Shown piece after piece: positions 56,084-64,000 of a stretch of DNA of 64,000 nucleotides. Each line of letters begins with the position of its first letter. Positions within the stretch are counted from its first letter, which is position 1. The notes below the pieces were generated by a model that saw only the letters and a list, made by a program, of their open reading frames with translations, made no database searches and was not told where the DNA came from. The translations under genes and the position numbers were made by a program. The DNA comes from Pseudomonadota bacterium (lineage in GTDB: Bacteria > Pseudomonadota > Gammaproteobacteria > Steroidobacterales > Steroidobacteraceae), in contig JADJXW010000020.1 of assembly GCA_016720075.1 (NCBI GenBank), forward strand, positions 124,001-188,000. The letters run 5' to 3'.

Positions 56084-57082
56084 TCAGCGATCCAGGATCC
56101 GCATCATCGCCGGGGGGTGGCGTTCGCCCTGCACCTTGTCGGCCAACACATCGATCCGGGACAGATGCTCCGGTGAAAGCCGCAGGCGGGCGCCCTGCAG
56201 GTTGTCCGCCAGGTGAGCCCGGGTTTTCATGCCGGGAATGGTCACCACGCGCGTGGATCGGGCCAGGACCCAGGCGATGGCCACCTGCGCGGGCGTGGCG
56301 CCCAGGCTGGCTGCGATCTGGCGCAGCGTCTCAACCAGCACCGCATTGGCACCAGCCGCCTCGGGCTGGAAGCGAGGATGCGAGCGGCGATGATCCCCCT
56401 CGGGAAGATCGGTGGCCGAGCTGAAATTGGCCGCCAGGAATCCGCGCCCCAGCGGACTGTAGGCCACGAAGGTGACCCCAAGCTGCTCGCAGGCGGCCAG
56501 CATTCCCTGTTCGGGGTCGCGCGACCAGATCGAGTACTCGCTCTGCACCGCGGCGATGGGCAAGACCCCGCAGGCCCTTTGCAGCGTGGAGACGCTGCAC
56601 TCTGAAAGGCCCGCATGGCGGATCTTTCCGGCCCGCACCAGATCGGCCAGCGCGCCGGTGGATTCCTCGATCGGCACGGTGCGGTCGATGCGGTGCAGGT
56701 AGAACAGATCGATGTAGTCGGTTCCCAACCGCTTCAGGCTGGCATCGCAGGAAGTGCGGATGGTTTCCGGGCGGTTGTCCGCCTGCGCGCTGCCATCGGG
56801 CCCGCGGGCCAGCCCGCACTTGGTGGCGATGAACAGTGAGCCGCGATACGGAGCCAGCACACTGCCCACGAACTTCTCGTTCTCGCCCACCTGGTAGCTG
56901 GCGGCGGTGTCGAAATGCGTGATTCCGGCATCGACGGCCGCCAGCAGCGTGGCGCGGGCTTCATCGTCGTTCCGGGTGCCGTACCAGCCCACCAGGCCCA
57001 TGCAGCCAAAGCCCAGGGCCGGAACCTGCGCGCTGCCGCTGCCCATCGGGCGCCGCGGCAGGGGAGAAGTCGAAGTATTCAT
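56084..57082 (-). CDS. Aldo/keto reductase
   Basis: The 332-residue protein has the AKR barrel with the catalytic set: D in H-F-D-T-A-A-S-Y, Y in the same motif, K in I-A-T-K-C-G-L and H in Y-L-H-R-I-D. Late NADPH-binding residues are in I-P-G-M-K-T-R. It resembles the AKR group that includes L-glyceraldehyde and pyridoxal reductases. Its role in the lig cluster is unclear. The ATG at 57082 is preferred over a GTG at 57091. It is divergent from ligJ with a 50-bp gap. Confidence 0.88.
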   Translation of the reverse strand: MNTSTSPLPRRPMGSGSAQVPALGFGCMGLVGWYGTRNDDEARATLLAAVDAGITHFDTAASYQVGENEKFVGSVLAPYRGSLFIATKCGLARGPDGSAQADNRPETIRTSCDASLKRLGTDYIDLFYLHRIDRTVPIEESTGALADLVRAGKIRHAGLSECSVSTLQRACGVLPIAAVQSEYSIWSRDPEQGMLAACEQLGVTFVAYSPLGRGFLAANFSSATDLPEGDHRRSHPRFQPEAAGANAVLVETLRQIAASLGATPAQVAIAWVLARSTRVVTIPGMKTRAHLADNLQGARLRLSPEHLSRIDVLADKVQGERHPPAMMRILDR

Positions 57083-57132
57083 CCGAGTCACGATATCATC
57101 CGTGTTCCCCGCAAGGAACGACCGGACGCCAC

Positions 57133-58149
57133 ATGATCATCGACTGCCACGGACACTACACCACCGCGCCCCAGAGCCTCACCGACTTCCGCGACGCACA
57201 GGTCGCCGCGCTGAAGGATCCGGCGCAGACGCCGTCGCGTGCCTCGCTGAAGATCAGCGACGACCAGATTCGCGACAGCCTGGAGAAGGCGCAGCTGAAG
57301 CTGCAGCGCGAGCGGGGTTCGGATCTCACCGTGTTCTCGCCGCGCGCCTCCACGATGGCGCATCACGTGGGCACCGAGTCCACCAGCCTCGAATGGTCAC
57401 AGATCAGCAACGACCTCATCGAGCGCGTGGTGGGGCTTTATCCGAAGAACTTCGTCGGCGTGTGCATGCTGCCGCAGTCCCCCGGGGCGCCCGTGGCCGG
57501 CAGCGTGAAGGAGCTGGAGCGCTGCGCGAAGATGGGTTTCATCGGCGCGAACCTGAATCCCGATCCGTCGGGCGGTCACTGGACTGCGCCGCCGCTGACC
57601 GACAAATACTGGTACCCCATCTACGAGAAGCTCTGCGAACTCGACTTCCCGGCGATGGTGCACGTGAGTTCCTCGTGCAACGCCAACTTCCATGCCACCG
57701 GCGCGCACTACATCAATGCCGACACCACGGCCTTCATGCAGTTGATCCAGGGTGACCTGTTCAAGGATTTTCCCACGCTGCGGCTCATCATTCCCCATGG
57801 CGGCGGCGCGGTGCCCTACCACTGGGGTCGCTACCGTGGTCTCGCGCAGGACATGAAGCGGCCCACGCTCGACACGCATGTGATGAAGAACGTGTTCTTC
57901 GACACCTGCGTCTACCACCAGCCGGGCATCGACCTGCTGCTGAAGGTGATTCCGGTGGAGAACATCCTGTTCGGATCCGAGATGGTCGGCGCGGTGCGCG
58001 GCATCGATCCCACCACCGGGTTCAACTACGACGACACGAAGCGCTACATCGACAGCTCCGCGCTTTCGCAAGGCGACAAGCAGCGGATATTTGAAGGCAA
58101 TGCCTATCGGGTTTATCCTCGATTGAAAGCGCGGCTGGCGACGAACTGA
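57133..58149 (+). CDS. ligJ: 4-oxalomesaconate hydratase (LigJ-like, amidohydrolase family)
   Basis: The 338-residue protein is an amidohydrolase-2 barrel. The metal-binding D-C-H-G-H is at 4–8, with F-I-G-A-N-L-N-P-D-P-S-G-G, Y-W-Y-P-I-Y-E-K-L-C-E-L-D-F-P and I-P-H-G-G-G-A-V-P-Y later, and F-G-S-E near 278. These features and the length correspond to LigJ, which hydrates 4-oxalomesaconate to 4-carboxy-4-hydroxy-2-oxoadipate, the substrate of LigK. LigK is encoded 4 kb downstream. An alternative is a related decarboxylase, but the HxH start and the N-P-D-P motif favour LigJ. Confidence 0.82.
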   Translation: MIIDCHGHYTTAPQSLTDFRDAQVAALKDPAQTPSRASLKISDDQIRDSLEKAQLKLQRERGSDLTVFSPRASTMAHHVGTESTSLEWSQISNDLIERVVGLYPKNFVGVCMLPQSPGAPVAGSVKELERCAKMGFIGANLNPDPSGGHWTAPPLTDKYWYPIYEKLCELDFPAMVHVSSSCNANFHATGAHYINADTTAFMQLIQGDLFKDFPTLRLIIPHGGGAVPYHWGRYRGLAQDMKRPTLDTHVMKNVFFDTCVYHQPGIDLLLKVIPVENILFGSEMVGAVRGIDPTTGFNYDDTKRYIDSSALSQGDKQRIFEGNAYRVYPRLKARLATN

Positions 58150-58190
58150 CGCTTCGCCTGCGCGACAACATCACAACAGCGGGGGGCAAG

Positions 58191-58988
58191 ATGAGCGTAG
58201 TGTCGAGGCGCGCTGTATTGCGTGGCGCAGGGGGAGTGGCGGCGTACGGACTCGTGGCGGCAACCCTGCCGCGTGCCGCGGTCAGTGCCGATGCGGCCGG
58301 TTCCGCATCTGCAGTCTGCCTGTCCATGCTGTTCCCGGGCGGCAAGGGCAAGTTCGATTCCGACCGTTACCGCGACCAGCACCTGCCGCTGATCCGGGGC
58401 ATCTATGGCGACAGCGTGGAGCGCATCGAGCTGCGCGTGGCCCCGCCGCCTCCCAAGCGAGTCCAGAGCCGCTTTCCCGGACCGCCGGCCGCGTTCCTTG
58501 CGGCCGTGAACATCTGGATCAGCAAGCTCGATGAGTTCGGCAAGCACACCGCCGAGAGCGGACAGAAGATCCAGGCGGACCTGCAGAAGGTCTCCGGCAT
58601 CACCCCTTACGTGCAGTACGACCTGACGCTGACGCTGAGCGGGGATCCGCGCGCCGACGTGCCGGTGGGCACCGACGTAGCCTCCACGTACTTTCCGAAC
58701 AAGGATGGCGGCCGCTGGGACGGCAAGTATTTCGTCGAGAAGTACCTTCCCAAGGTGATGGAGGTGTACGGCAAGGACACCCTGCGCCGCATCGAAGTGA
58801 GCCAGGGCCGCACCGGGCAGGGCGGCGTCAAGGCGGCCCTGATCGGGTCATCGCATCTTTACATCCGTGACCGCGACGCCTTCAATGCGGCCGGCATGAA
58901 GGGCGGCATGCAGCTGTTCCAGGAAGCGCCCAATTACACCGACATCATGGGCGTTTTCGCCATGATGAAAGTCCACGCCGCAGGCTGA
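58191..58988 (+). CDS. Tat-exported protein with two EthD-like domains
   Basis: The 265-residue protein starts with a twin-arginine signal (V-S-R-R-A-V-L-R-G-A) and a hydrophobic stretch. Two similar EthD/stress-responsive barrel units follow. The first (about 40–150) has F-P-G-G-K-G-K-F-D and Y-R-D-Q-H-L-P-L-I. The second (about 160–262) has F-P-N-K-D-G-G-R-W-D and F-V-E-K-Y-L-P-K-V-M. EthD-fold proteins are usually cytosolic and often help ring or ether cleavage; a duplicated exported form is unusual. It is 41 bp after ligJ and 10 bp before the next gene, so it is part of the operon. Confidence 0.78.
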   Translation: MSVVSRRAVLRGAGGVAAYGLVAATLPRAAVSADAAGSASAVCLSMLFPGGKGKFDSDRYRDQHLPLIRGIYGDSVERIELRVAPPPPKRVQSRFPGPPAAFLAAVNIWISKLDEFGKHTAESGQKIQADLQKVSGITPYVQYDLTLTLSGDPRADVPVGTDVASTYFPNKDGGRWDGKYFVEKYLPKVMEVYGKDTLRRIEVSQGRTGQGGVKAALIGSSHLYIRDRDAFNAAGMKGGMQLFQEAPNYTDIMGVFAMMKVHAAG

Positions 58989-58998
58989 AGGAGTTTCA

Positions 58999-60478
58999 AT
59001 GACCCCGACCGGATCAATTTACCGCAGGACCTGCGGCGCGCTGCTGCTGTCGTTGCTGGGCGGCGCTGCCCTGGCTCAGCAGGTCGTCGATCCGGGATTC
59101 AAGAGCGTGGGGCGGGGCGCTCCATTGTCGGTGGCCATGCCGGTGCCGCCGATTGGCACGGGCAACGCGCTAAGGACACCGGGCGGCGGTTTTGGCGGAC
59201 TGTTCCGCGACGGCGATATCTCCAAATATCCCTTCGTGGGCCCCATGCAGCTGGGTGGTCCGCCGCGCGGCGGCCCACCTCCGCCGGGTGCACCACCGCC
59301 GATGATGATCGGCGCGGCGTGGAATGGCGCAGTGCCCGCCGGCGTGCAGGCGCTGCCCATCGACATCTTCACGTCGAAGGATTTCTACAAGGACCGCGAA
59401 CTGTGGAAGGACAAGCGCTACTTCCGCTGCAACAGCCCGCAGGGACTGGAACTGCAGCGTGGCGCCATCTTCGCCCCCACGATCGGTTCTGATCCGCCGC
59501 GTTCGGCCGCCTGGGGCTATTGCGATCGAGACCTGCCGCGCAGCGCCATGGTCAGCCCGTACGGCTTCAAGACTGCGCAGGAACATTACGACGCGCTGAT
59601 GGCCGAGACCACCAAGCGCGGCGGCCCCTCGCAGCACACCTACGCCACGGTGCCCGGTGAGATCCAGCGGCATGTACGCGCCGGGCAACATCTTCGACAA
59701 CTGGTATTCGTTCATGGCGCAGACGCAGTTCCCCACGGTGCTGTCGCTGCTGACCCCGGAATACCAGACGCGCCTGGTGCAGGACGCCTACCACCAGGGC
59801 AATACCAACGCCCCGCAGTGGGTGTCTCAATATTGCTGGCCCGAAGGCTTCATGCGCCGCTGGTATGCCTTCTCGATCCAGTTCACGCAGCAGGTGGTGG
59901 TTTCGCCCAGCCTGGTGCAGATCATGGCGGGCGTCGCCGACAACTTCATCACCAACATCCACGTGGGCCGCAAGTTCCGCATGGATGGCAACGTGCCGCG
60001 TCTGGGGCCGGATGTGCCGCGCTGGATGGGCGAAACCATCGGCTTCTGGGACAAGGACGCGCTGATCACCTGGACCTCCAACATCCAGGGCTGGTCGGCC
60101 CATGGCGCGTTCGAGTTCTCGAGCAAGATGCAGACCATCGAGATCTACACGCCGATCCGCGACGCCCAGCAGCAGGTCATCGGGCTGAATCACGAGGCCG
60201 TGTTCTACGATCCCGAGGCGTTCGTCGAGCCGATCCGCATCATCCGCAACTACCAGAAGTCTTCGACGCTGGATGCCGGTGACCCGATCCAGTACATCAA
60301 GTGCATCCCCACGATCATGCCGGTGAAGGGACACGCCACGGCCGTCGCGCCGGGGCAGGTGATCGAGTACGAGGTGCCCGACATGTACGGCGGCCCGTGG
60401 GCCAAGATGTGGGAGAAGTACTTCGAGCAGGGGATGCAGAAGCCGAAGGAAGACGACATCTTCGACTTCTCGAAGTAG
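58999..60478 (+). pseudogene. Exported protein of unknown family, paralogue of the next gene, with a +1 frameshift
   Basis: The frame from ATG 58999 gives a signal peptide (L-L-L-S-L-L-G-G-A-A-L-A) and D-P-G-F-K-S-V-G-R-G-A-P-L, a Gly/Pro-rich insert, then F-T-S-K-D-F-Y-K-D-R-E-L-W and T-Y-A-T-V-P-G-E. At about 59662 one extra base shifts the frame. The rest continues as S-G-M-Y-A-P-G-N-I-F-D-N-W-Y, Y-C-W-P-E-G-F-M-R-R-W-Y and G-E-T-I-G-F-W-D-K-D-A-L-I-T-W-T to a stop at 60478. The intact neighbour (60485) aligns across the break. With the base removed the product would be about 493 residues. No known enzyme motif is visible. Confidence 0.75.
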
Positions 60479-60484
60479 CAACCT

Positions 60485-61912
60485 GTGAAGCGGACGGTGT
60501 TTCAGGTCCGCTTCGCGCTGCTGGCAACCTCGCTGGCCATCCCGGCCGCGGGGATCTGCCAGCAGGTGGCAGATCCGGGTTTCCGCAGCCAGGGCCGGGG
60601 AGCGCCCTTGGCAGCCGTGCTGCAATCGCCGGCGCTCAATGCGGGCCCCGAGCGATTCGAGCGCGACATGCGCGGCTATCCCATGGTGGGCGCGCTGCGC
60701 CTCGGACGGGCGCAGATGCAGGTGGGCACCGCCTGGAATGGCGCGTCGCCGCCGGGCATCCAGCCACTGCCGGTTGATCTGTTCACCTCGCGGGATTTCT
60801 ACCAGGACCGCGCACTGTGGACTGATCCCCGCTATTTCCGCTGCAACAGTCCCCAGGCCATCGAATCACTGCATGGCGCGTTGAACCCGATCTTCATCAA
60901 GACCGACGGCGATGATTCCCCAAGAACGGCGCCCTGGGGGCATTGCGAGAGGGACTATCCCAGGGCGGCCATCGTCAGTCCCTATTCCTTCAAGACGGCG
61001 CAGGCTCATTACGAGGCGCTTCAGGCCGAGACGCAGCGCCGGCACGGCGGTGGCGCGCTGAAGCCCCCCGACCGCCTGCCTTCGGACTGGTCGGGCCGGT
61101 ACCGCCCAGCGGACATGCTGGAGAACTGGTACAGCATGATGCTGGCCAGCCAGTCCTCCACCATCGTCTCGCTGCTGACGCCCGAGTACCAGCAGCGCCT
61201 GGTGCAGGATCTCTACCACCAGGGAAATTCAAACGCCCCGCAGTGGCTGGCGCAGTACTGCTGGCCCGAGGGATTCATGCGCCGCTGGTACTGGCTGGCC
61301 ACGGCGGGTCAGCCCCATCTCATCCTGGCCACACCGCAGTTCGTGCAGATTCGCGCGGGTGTCGCGGGCAACTACATCACCGACATCAACGTTGGCCGCC
61401 GCTTCAACATGGAGGGCGCCGTACCGCGCCTGGGGGCGGACGTGTCGCGCTGGTATGGCGAGACCATCGGCTTCTGGGACGGCGACGTGCTCATCACCTG
61501 GACTTCGAACATCCAGGGCTGGACCGCGCACGGCGCGTTCGAGTTCTCCAGCAAGATGCAGACGTTGGAGATCTACACGCCGCGGCATGGGGCAGACGGG
61601 AAAATCACCGGGCTGAATCACGAAGCGGTGTTCTATGACCCGGAGGCGCTTGTCGAACCCATCCGCATCGTCCGCAATTTCGATCGGCTGGGCGGCCTCG
61701 ACGAAGGCAGTCCCTACGAGTTCATCCAGTGCTTCCAGACCCTGTATCCGATCAACGGTGTCGCGACGCCGGTGCGGCCCGGGCAGGTGGTTCCCTACGA
61801 GGTACCTGACATGTACGGGCGGCCCTGGGCGCGCATATGGGAGAAGTATTTCGAACAGGGCATGAAGAAGCCCGAAGCCGCGGACGCATTCGACTTCCGG
61901 GACGTGCAGTAG
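60485..61912 (+). CDS. Exported protein of unknown family, tandem paralogue of the preceding gene
   Basis: The 475-residue protein has a signal peptide (L-L-A-T-S-L-A-I-P-A-A-G-I-C-Q) and the same blocks as its neighbour: V-A-D-P-G-F-R-S-Q-G-R-G, A-W-N-G, Y-F-R-C-N-S-P, S-L-L-T-P-E-Y-Q, Y-C-W-P-E-G-F-M-R-R-W-Y, G-E-T-I-G-F-W-D-G-D-V-L-I-T-W-T, G-L-N-H-E-A-V-F-Y-D-P-E-A and Y-E-V-P-D-M-Y-G. The G-x-W-D-G-D block faintly recalls a large group of uncharacterised periplasmic proteins with W-D-G-D-T-L-V-V. The GTG start is 6 bp after the upstream stop. It is convergent with ligK. No function can be given. Confidence 0.8.
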   Translation: MKRTVFQVRFALLATSLAIPAAGICQQVADPGFRSQGRGAPLAAVLQSPALNAGPERFERDMRGYPMVGALRLGRAQMQVGTAWNGASPPGIQPLPVDLFTSRDFYQDRALWTDPRYFRCNSPQAIESLHGALNPIFIKTDGDDSPRTAPWGHCERDYPRAAIVSPYSFKTAQAHYEALQAETQRRHGGGALKPPDRLPSDWSGRYRPADMLENWYSMMLASQSSTIVSLLTPEYQQRLVQDLYHQGNSNAPQWLAQYCWPEGFMRRWYWLATAGQPHLILATPQFVQIRAGVAGNYITDINVGRRFNMEGAVPRLGADVSRWYGETIGFWDGDVLITWTSNIQGWTAHGAFEFSSKMQTLEIYTPRHGADGKITGLNHEAVFYDPEALVEPIRIVRNFDRLGGLDEGSPYEFIQCFQTLYPINGVATPVRPGQVVPYEVPDMYGRPWARIWEKYFEQGMKKPEAADAFDFRDVQ

Positions 61913-61946
61913 AAAAGGCGGGGCATCGCGCCCCGCCCGCATCGGG

Positions 61947-62624
61947 TCAGATGTACTTCAGCCCAAGCTCGGCGAGCTTCTCGCGGAACTTGTAGATGTC
62001 CATGCCCAGTTCGCCCGAGGCCAGGCGCTTGCGCTTTTCCTCTTCCATCGACACGCGTTTGGCGGCGGCTTCGGCCACCTTGGCGGCTTCGCCGCTGCGC
62101 ACCACGCACACGCCATCGTCATCGGCCACGATCACATCGCCCGGATTGATGGCCTGCGCGGCGCAGATCACCGGGATGTTCACCGAACCCAGGCTGGCCT
62201 TGATGGTGCCCTGCGCGTACACGCACTTGCTCCACACGGGGAAATCCATTTCCTTGAGCGTGGCCACATCGCGCACGCCGGCGTCGATGATCAACGCCTG
62301 CACGCCGCGCGCCTGCAGCGAGGTGGCGAGCAGGTCACCGAAGTAACCGTCGCTGCAAGGCGAGGTTGGCGCCACCACGAGGATGTCACCGGGTTTGCAC
62401 ACCTCGACCGCCACGTGAATCATCCAGTTGTCGCCCGGGGGCGATGAAACCGTGACGGCGGGGCCGGCGATGGACTTGCCCGAGTAGATGGGCCGCATGT
62501 AGGGCGCCAGCAGGCCGGTGCGGCCCTGTGCCTCGTGGACGGTGGCCACGCCGTACTTGGCCAGTGCCTGGCTCACGGCGGCGTCGGGGCGCGGAATCTC
62601 GCGCACACATACGTGCTTGCTCAT
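61947..62624 (-). CDS. ligK: 4-carboxy-4-hydroxy-2-oxoadipate aldolase (LigK-like, RraA fold)
   Basis: The 225-residue protein has the RraA/class II pyruvate aldolase fold: G-V-A-T-V-H-E-A-Q-G-R near 25, P-P-G-D-N-W-M-I-H-V near 60, S-D-G-Y-F-G-D-L-L-A-T-S near 88, I-D-A-G-V-R-D-V near 110 and V-A-D-D-D-G-V-C-V-V near 165. These match LigK/GalC, which splits 4-carboxy-4-hydroxy-2-oxoadipate into pyruvate and oxaloacetate, the last step of the protocatechuate 4,5-cleavage and gallate pathways. The ATG at 62624 gives the family N-terminus. It lies 10 bp downstream of the decarboxylase gene, as one operon. Confidence 0.88.
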   Translation of the reverse strand: MSKHVCVREIPRPDAAVSQALAKYGVATVHEAQGRTGLLAPYMRPIYSGKSIAGPAVTVSSPPGDNWMIHVAVEVCKPGDILVVAPTSPCSDGYFGDLLATSLQARGVQALIIDAGVRDVATLKEMDFPVWSKCVYAQGTIKASLGSVNIPVICAAQAINPGDVIVADDDGVCVVRSGEAAKVAEAAAKRVSMEEEKRKRLASGELGMDIYKFREKLAELGLKYI

Positions 62625-62634
62625 CAGTAGCTCC

Positions 62635-63678
62635 TCAGATATCCAGCTTGAATACGCGGCGCGGATTGCCTTCGAAGAAGGCCTTCTTGTCCGCATCGGG
62701 AATGGTCATGGCGTCGCAGAAGCCGACTTCCTCGGGCACGTACTGGTACGGGTAGTCCATCGCGTACAGCACGCGGTCGACGCCGATCACCTTCTGGCAG
62801 AACTCGATGGCCGGCTGCCAGGCCACGCCCGAGTTGGTGATGTAGACGTTGTTGCGCAGGTAGTGGCTGACCGGATGCTTCAGCGGCTTCATGAACGGGT
62901 AGCGCTGCGAGCGCACCGTGGCGCCGTGCATGTAGTCGAGGCGATACAGCCAGAAGGGCAGTGCCTCGCCGGCGTGGCCGATGATGAACTGCAGCTTCGG
63001 GTGCCGGTCGAACACGCCGCCGGTGATGATGCGAAGCATATGCAGTCCGGTTTCGGAGCCGAAGCCGAATACCGCGCCATCCAGGCCCGCATCGAGGAAG
63101 GGCTTGATCATCGACGGCGGCGGGGTCTGCGGATGCAGGTAGATGGGCACGTTCAGCGCCTCGGCGGCCGCGAGCACGGGCTCGAACTGCGGCTCGTCGA
63201 GATAATGGCCCAGCGTGTGCGAATTGATGATCACGGCCTTGAAGCCCAGCTTCTTGATGCCGCGCTCCATTTCCTTCACGGCGTTGTCGGGGTCGTGCGG
63301 CGCCACGCACACCATGCCGGTGTAGCGCGTGGGATAGCGGCGGCAGGCCTCGGCAAGCTGGTCGTTGGCGTCCACCGCCAGCGCGCTGGCCTCGGCGGGC
63401 TGGAACACCTGCACGCCAGGGGCCGTGAGCGCGATGATCTGGTGATCGATGCCCGAAGCGTCCATGTCGGCGATGCGCTTGGCGCCCAGGTCGAGCAGCG
63501 ATTCGTGGATGAACTTGGCGCGCGGGCTCTGGTGTTTGCCATAAAAGCCCCAGAGGCTGCGGAAGCCCGGGTCCTGGAAGCTGGCGTCGTCGAGCAGCCG
63601 CATGTAGCCCTTGAGCACGTCCTGCGTCAGGAAGGCCTCCTCCGTGGCGATGCGCAGGTAGTTCACTTTGTTTACCAT
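62635..63678 (-). CDS. Amidohydrolase-type decarboxylase, LigW-like (5-carboxyvanillate decarboxylase)
   Basis: The 347-residue protein begins with R-I-A-T-E-E-A-F, the E-E-A-F variant of the metal motif that marks the non-hydrolytic decarboxylases of this superfamily. The other metal and substrate residues are in I-I-N-S-H-T-L-G-H-Y, I-Y-L-H-P-Q-T-P-P, I-G-H-A-G-E-A-L-P-F-W and Y-A-M-D-Y-P-Y-Q-Y. These are as in LigW/LigW2, which remove the carboxyl from 5-carboxyvanillate in lignin biphenyl breakdown. Gamma-resorcylate decarboxylase is the main alternative. The ATG at 63678 has a GGGGGA site 7 nt upstream. It is divergent from the aldehyde dehydrogenase gene by 50 bp. Confidence 0.83.
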   Translation of the reverse strand: MVNKVNYLRIATEEAFLTQDVLKGYMRLLDDASFQDPGFRSLWGFYGKHQSPRAKFIHESLLDLGAKRIADMDASGIDHQIIALTAPGVQVFQPAEASALAVDANDQLAEACRRYPTRYTGMVCVAPHDPDNAVKEMERGIKKLGFKAVIINSHTLGHYLDEPQFEPVLAAAEALNVPIYLHPQTPPPSMIKPFLDAGLDGAVFGFGSETGLHMLRIITGGVFDRHPKLQFIIGHAGEALPFWLYRLDYMHGATVRSQRYPFMKPLKHPVSHYLRNNVYITNSGVAWQPAIEFCQKVIGVDRVLYAMDYPYQYVPEEVGFCDAMTIPDADKKAFFEGNPRRVFKLDI

Positions 63679-63728
63679 TGAAGGATCCCCCAATCGTTAC
63701 GGCACTAAAGCCTGAGTATTTTAACTCC

Positions 63729-64000
63729 ATGAGCTACCCGGATCTGTATCTCCTCATCGACGGACAGCGCCTTGGCGCCGAAGGCCGTCGCACCGTGCCC
63801 GTGATCAATCCCGCCACCGAGGAGGTGTTGGGGCAACTGCCGCTGGCAACTGCTGCAGACCTGGACCGTGCCCTGGAGGCCGCACAGCGCAGCTGGCCGG
63901 TGTGGCGCGCGCTGGGCCCGCAGCAGCGCGGCCGCATCCTGCGCAAGGCCTCTGACCTGCTGCGCGAGCGAGCCGACGCCATCGCCGCCATTGCCACGCG
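63729..64000 (+). CDS. Aldehyde dehydrogenase, N-terminal part, cut by the window end
   Basis: From the ATG at 63729 the frame is open to the end of the window, giving 90 codons. It reads M-S-Y-P-D-L-Y-L-L-I-D-G-Q-R-L, then V-I-N-P-A-T-E-E-V-L-G-Q-L-P, then A-L-E-A-A-Q-R-S-W-P-V-W, which is the standard ALDH N-terminus. The catalytic part is outside. It is a likely partner for aromatic aldehydes in the lig cluster, or a succinate-semialdehyde-type enzyme. Confidence 0.85.
   Translation, partial: MSYPDLYLLIDGQRLGAEGRRTVPVINPATEEVLGQLPLATAADLDRALEAAQRSWPVWRALGPQQRGRILRKASDLLRERADAIAAIAT

Overview
The window is high-GC DNA with almost no non-coding space. It reads as a chromosome segment of a gammaproteobacterium. 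The evidence is the ruvCAB–ybgC–tolQRAB–pal–cpoB–queE–queC–tRNA-Lys core block, a monofunctional RelA lacking the HD hydrolase signature, a sucA–sucB–lpdA operon, a cysDNC–cysQ sulfate activation operon, and the outer-membrane (TonB receptor, Tol-Pal) and lipoprotein genes. A soil or water organism that degrades aromatic compounds, of the Steroidobacter/Nevskia type, would fit, but that placement is inference.

Left arm (1–24.5 kb), accessory metabolism. It starts with the 3' end of a gene for a discoidin-like protein. Next come an AraC regulator divergent from a carotenoid-cleavage/lignostilbene-type dioxygenase, a decayed secreted-protein gene, and an acyl-CoA synthetase overlapping a fluoride channel gene. 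A VOC protein, a membrane diguanylate cyclase, an aromatic-acid-type MFS transporter with RidA and a secreted protein, and a TonB receptor divergent from a NarX/NarL-type two-component system follow. The system and the receptor are separated by a large inverted repeat. Four paralogous PQQ- and heme-c-dependent alcohol dehydrogenase genes (14.0–24.5 kb) come next, interrupted by a PPK2 kinase and a flavin reductase-like gene. One of the four has an in-frame TGA. Only the last carries the extra aspartate that marks lanthanide-using quinoproteins.

Centre (24.5–49.3 kb), mostly core. It holds tRNA-Ala(CGC), a periplasmic cyclohexadienyl dehydratase–chorismate mutase fusion that begins directly at the tRNA 3' end with no ordinary start codon, a beta-propeller protein, tRNA-Arg(CCT), an M48 protease with TPRs, cysQ/cysNC/cysD, a small membrane protein, 2-oxoglutarate dehydrogenase, relA, the Holliday-junction genes, the Tol-Pal system, two queuosine genes and tRNA-Lys(TTT).

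Right arm (49.3–64 kb), catabolic island after tRNA-Lys. It holds an SDR, an MFS transporter, DUF3237 and SnoaL-like proteins and two aldehyde dehydrogenases. It also has clear relatives of the protocatechuate 4,5-cleavage (lignin) enzymes: LigC, LigJ, LigK and a LigW-type decarboxylase. A LacI-type regulator sits in this cluster with paired palindromes at its own start. Between ligJ and ligK lies a Tat-exported double-EthD protein and two tandem, mutually related exported proteins of unknown function. These three genes are the best candidate for an undescribed function.

Several otherwise well-conserved genes carry single-base disruptions (cysD, queC, probably the SDR, the 59.0 kb gene, and the third PQQ gene by a stop). 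Some of these are probably base-calling errors in the assembly rather than biology.
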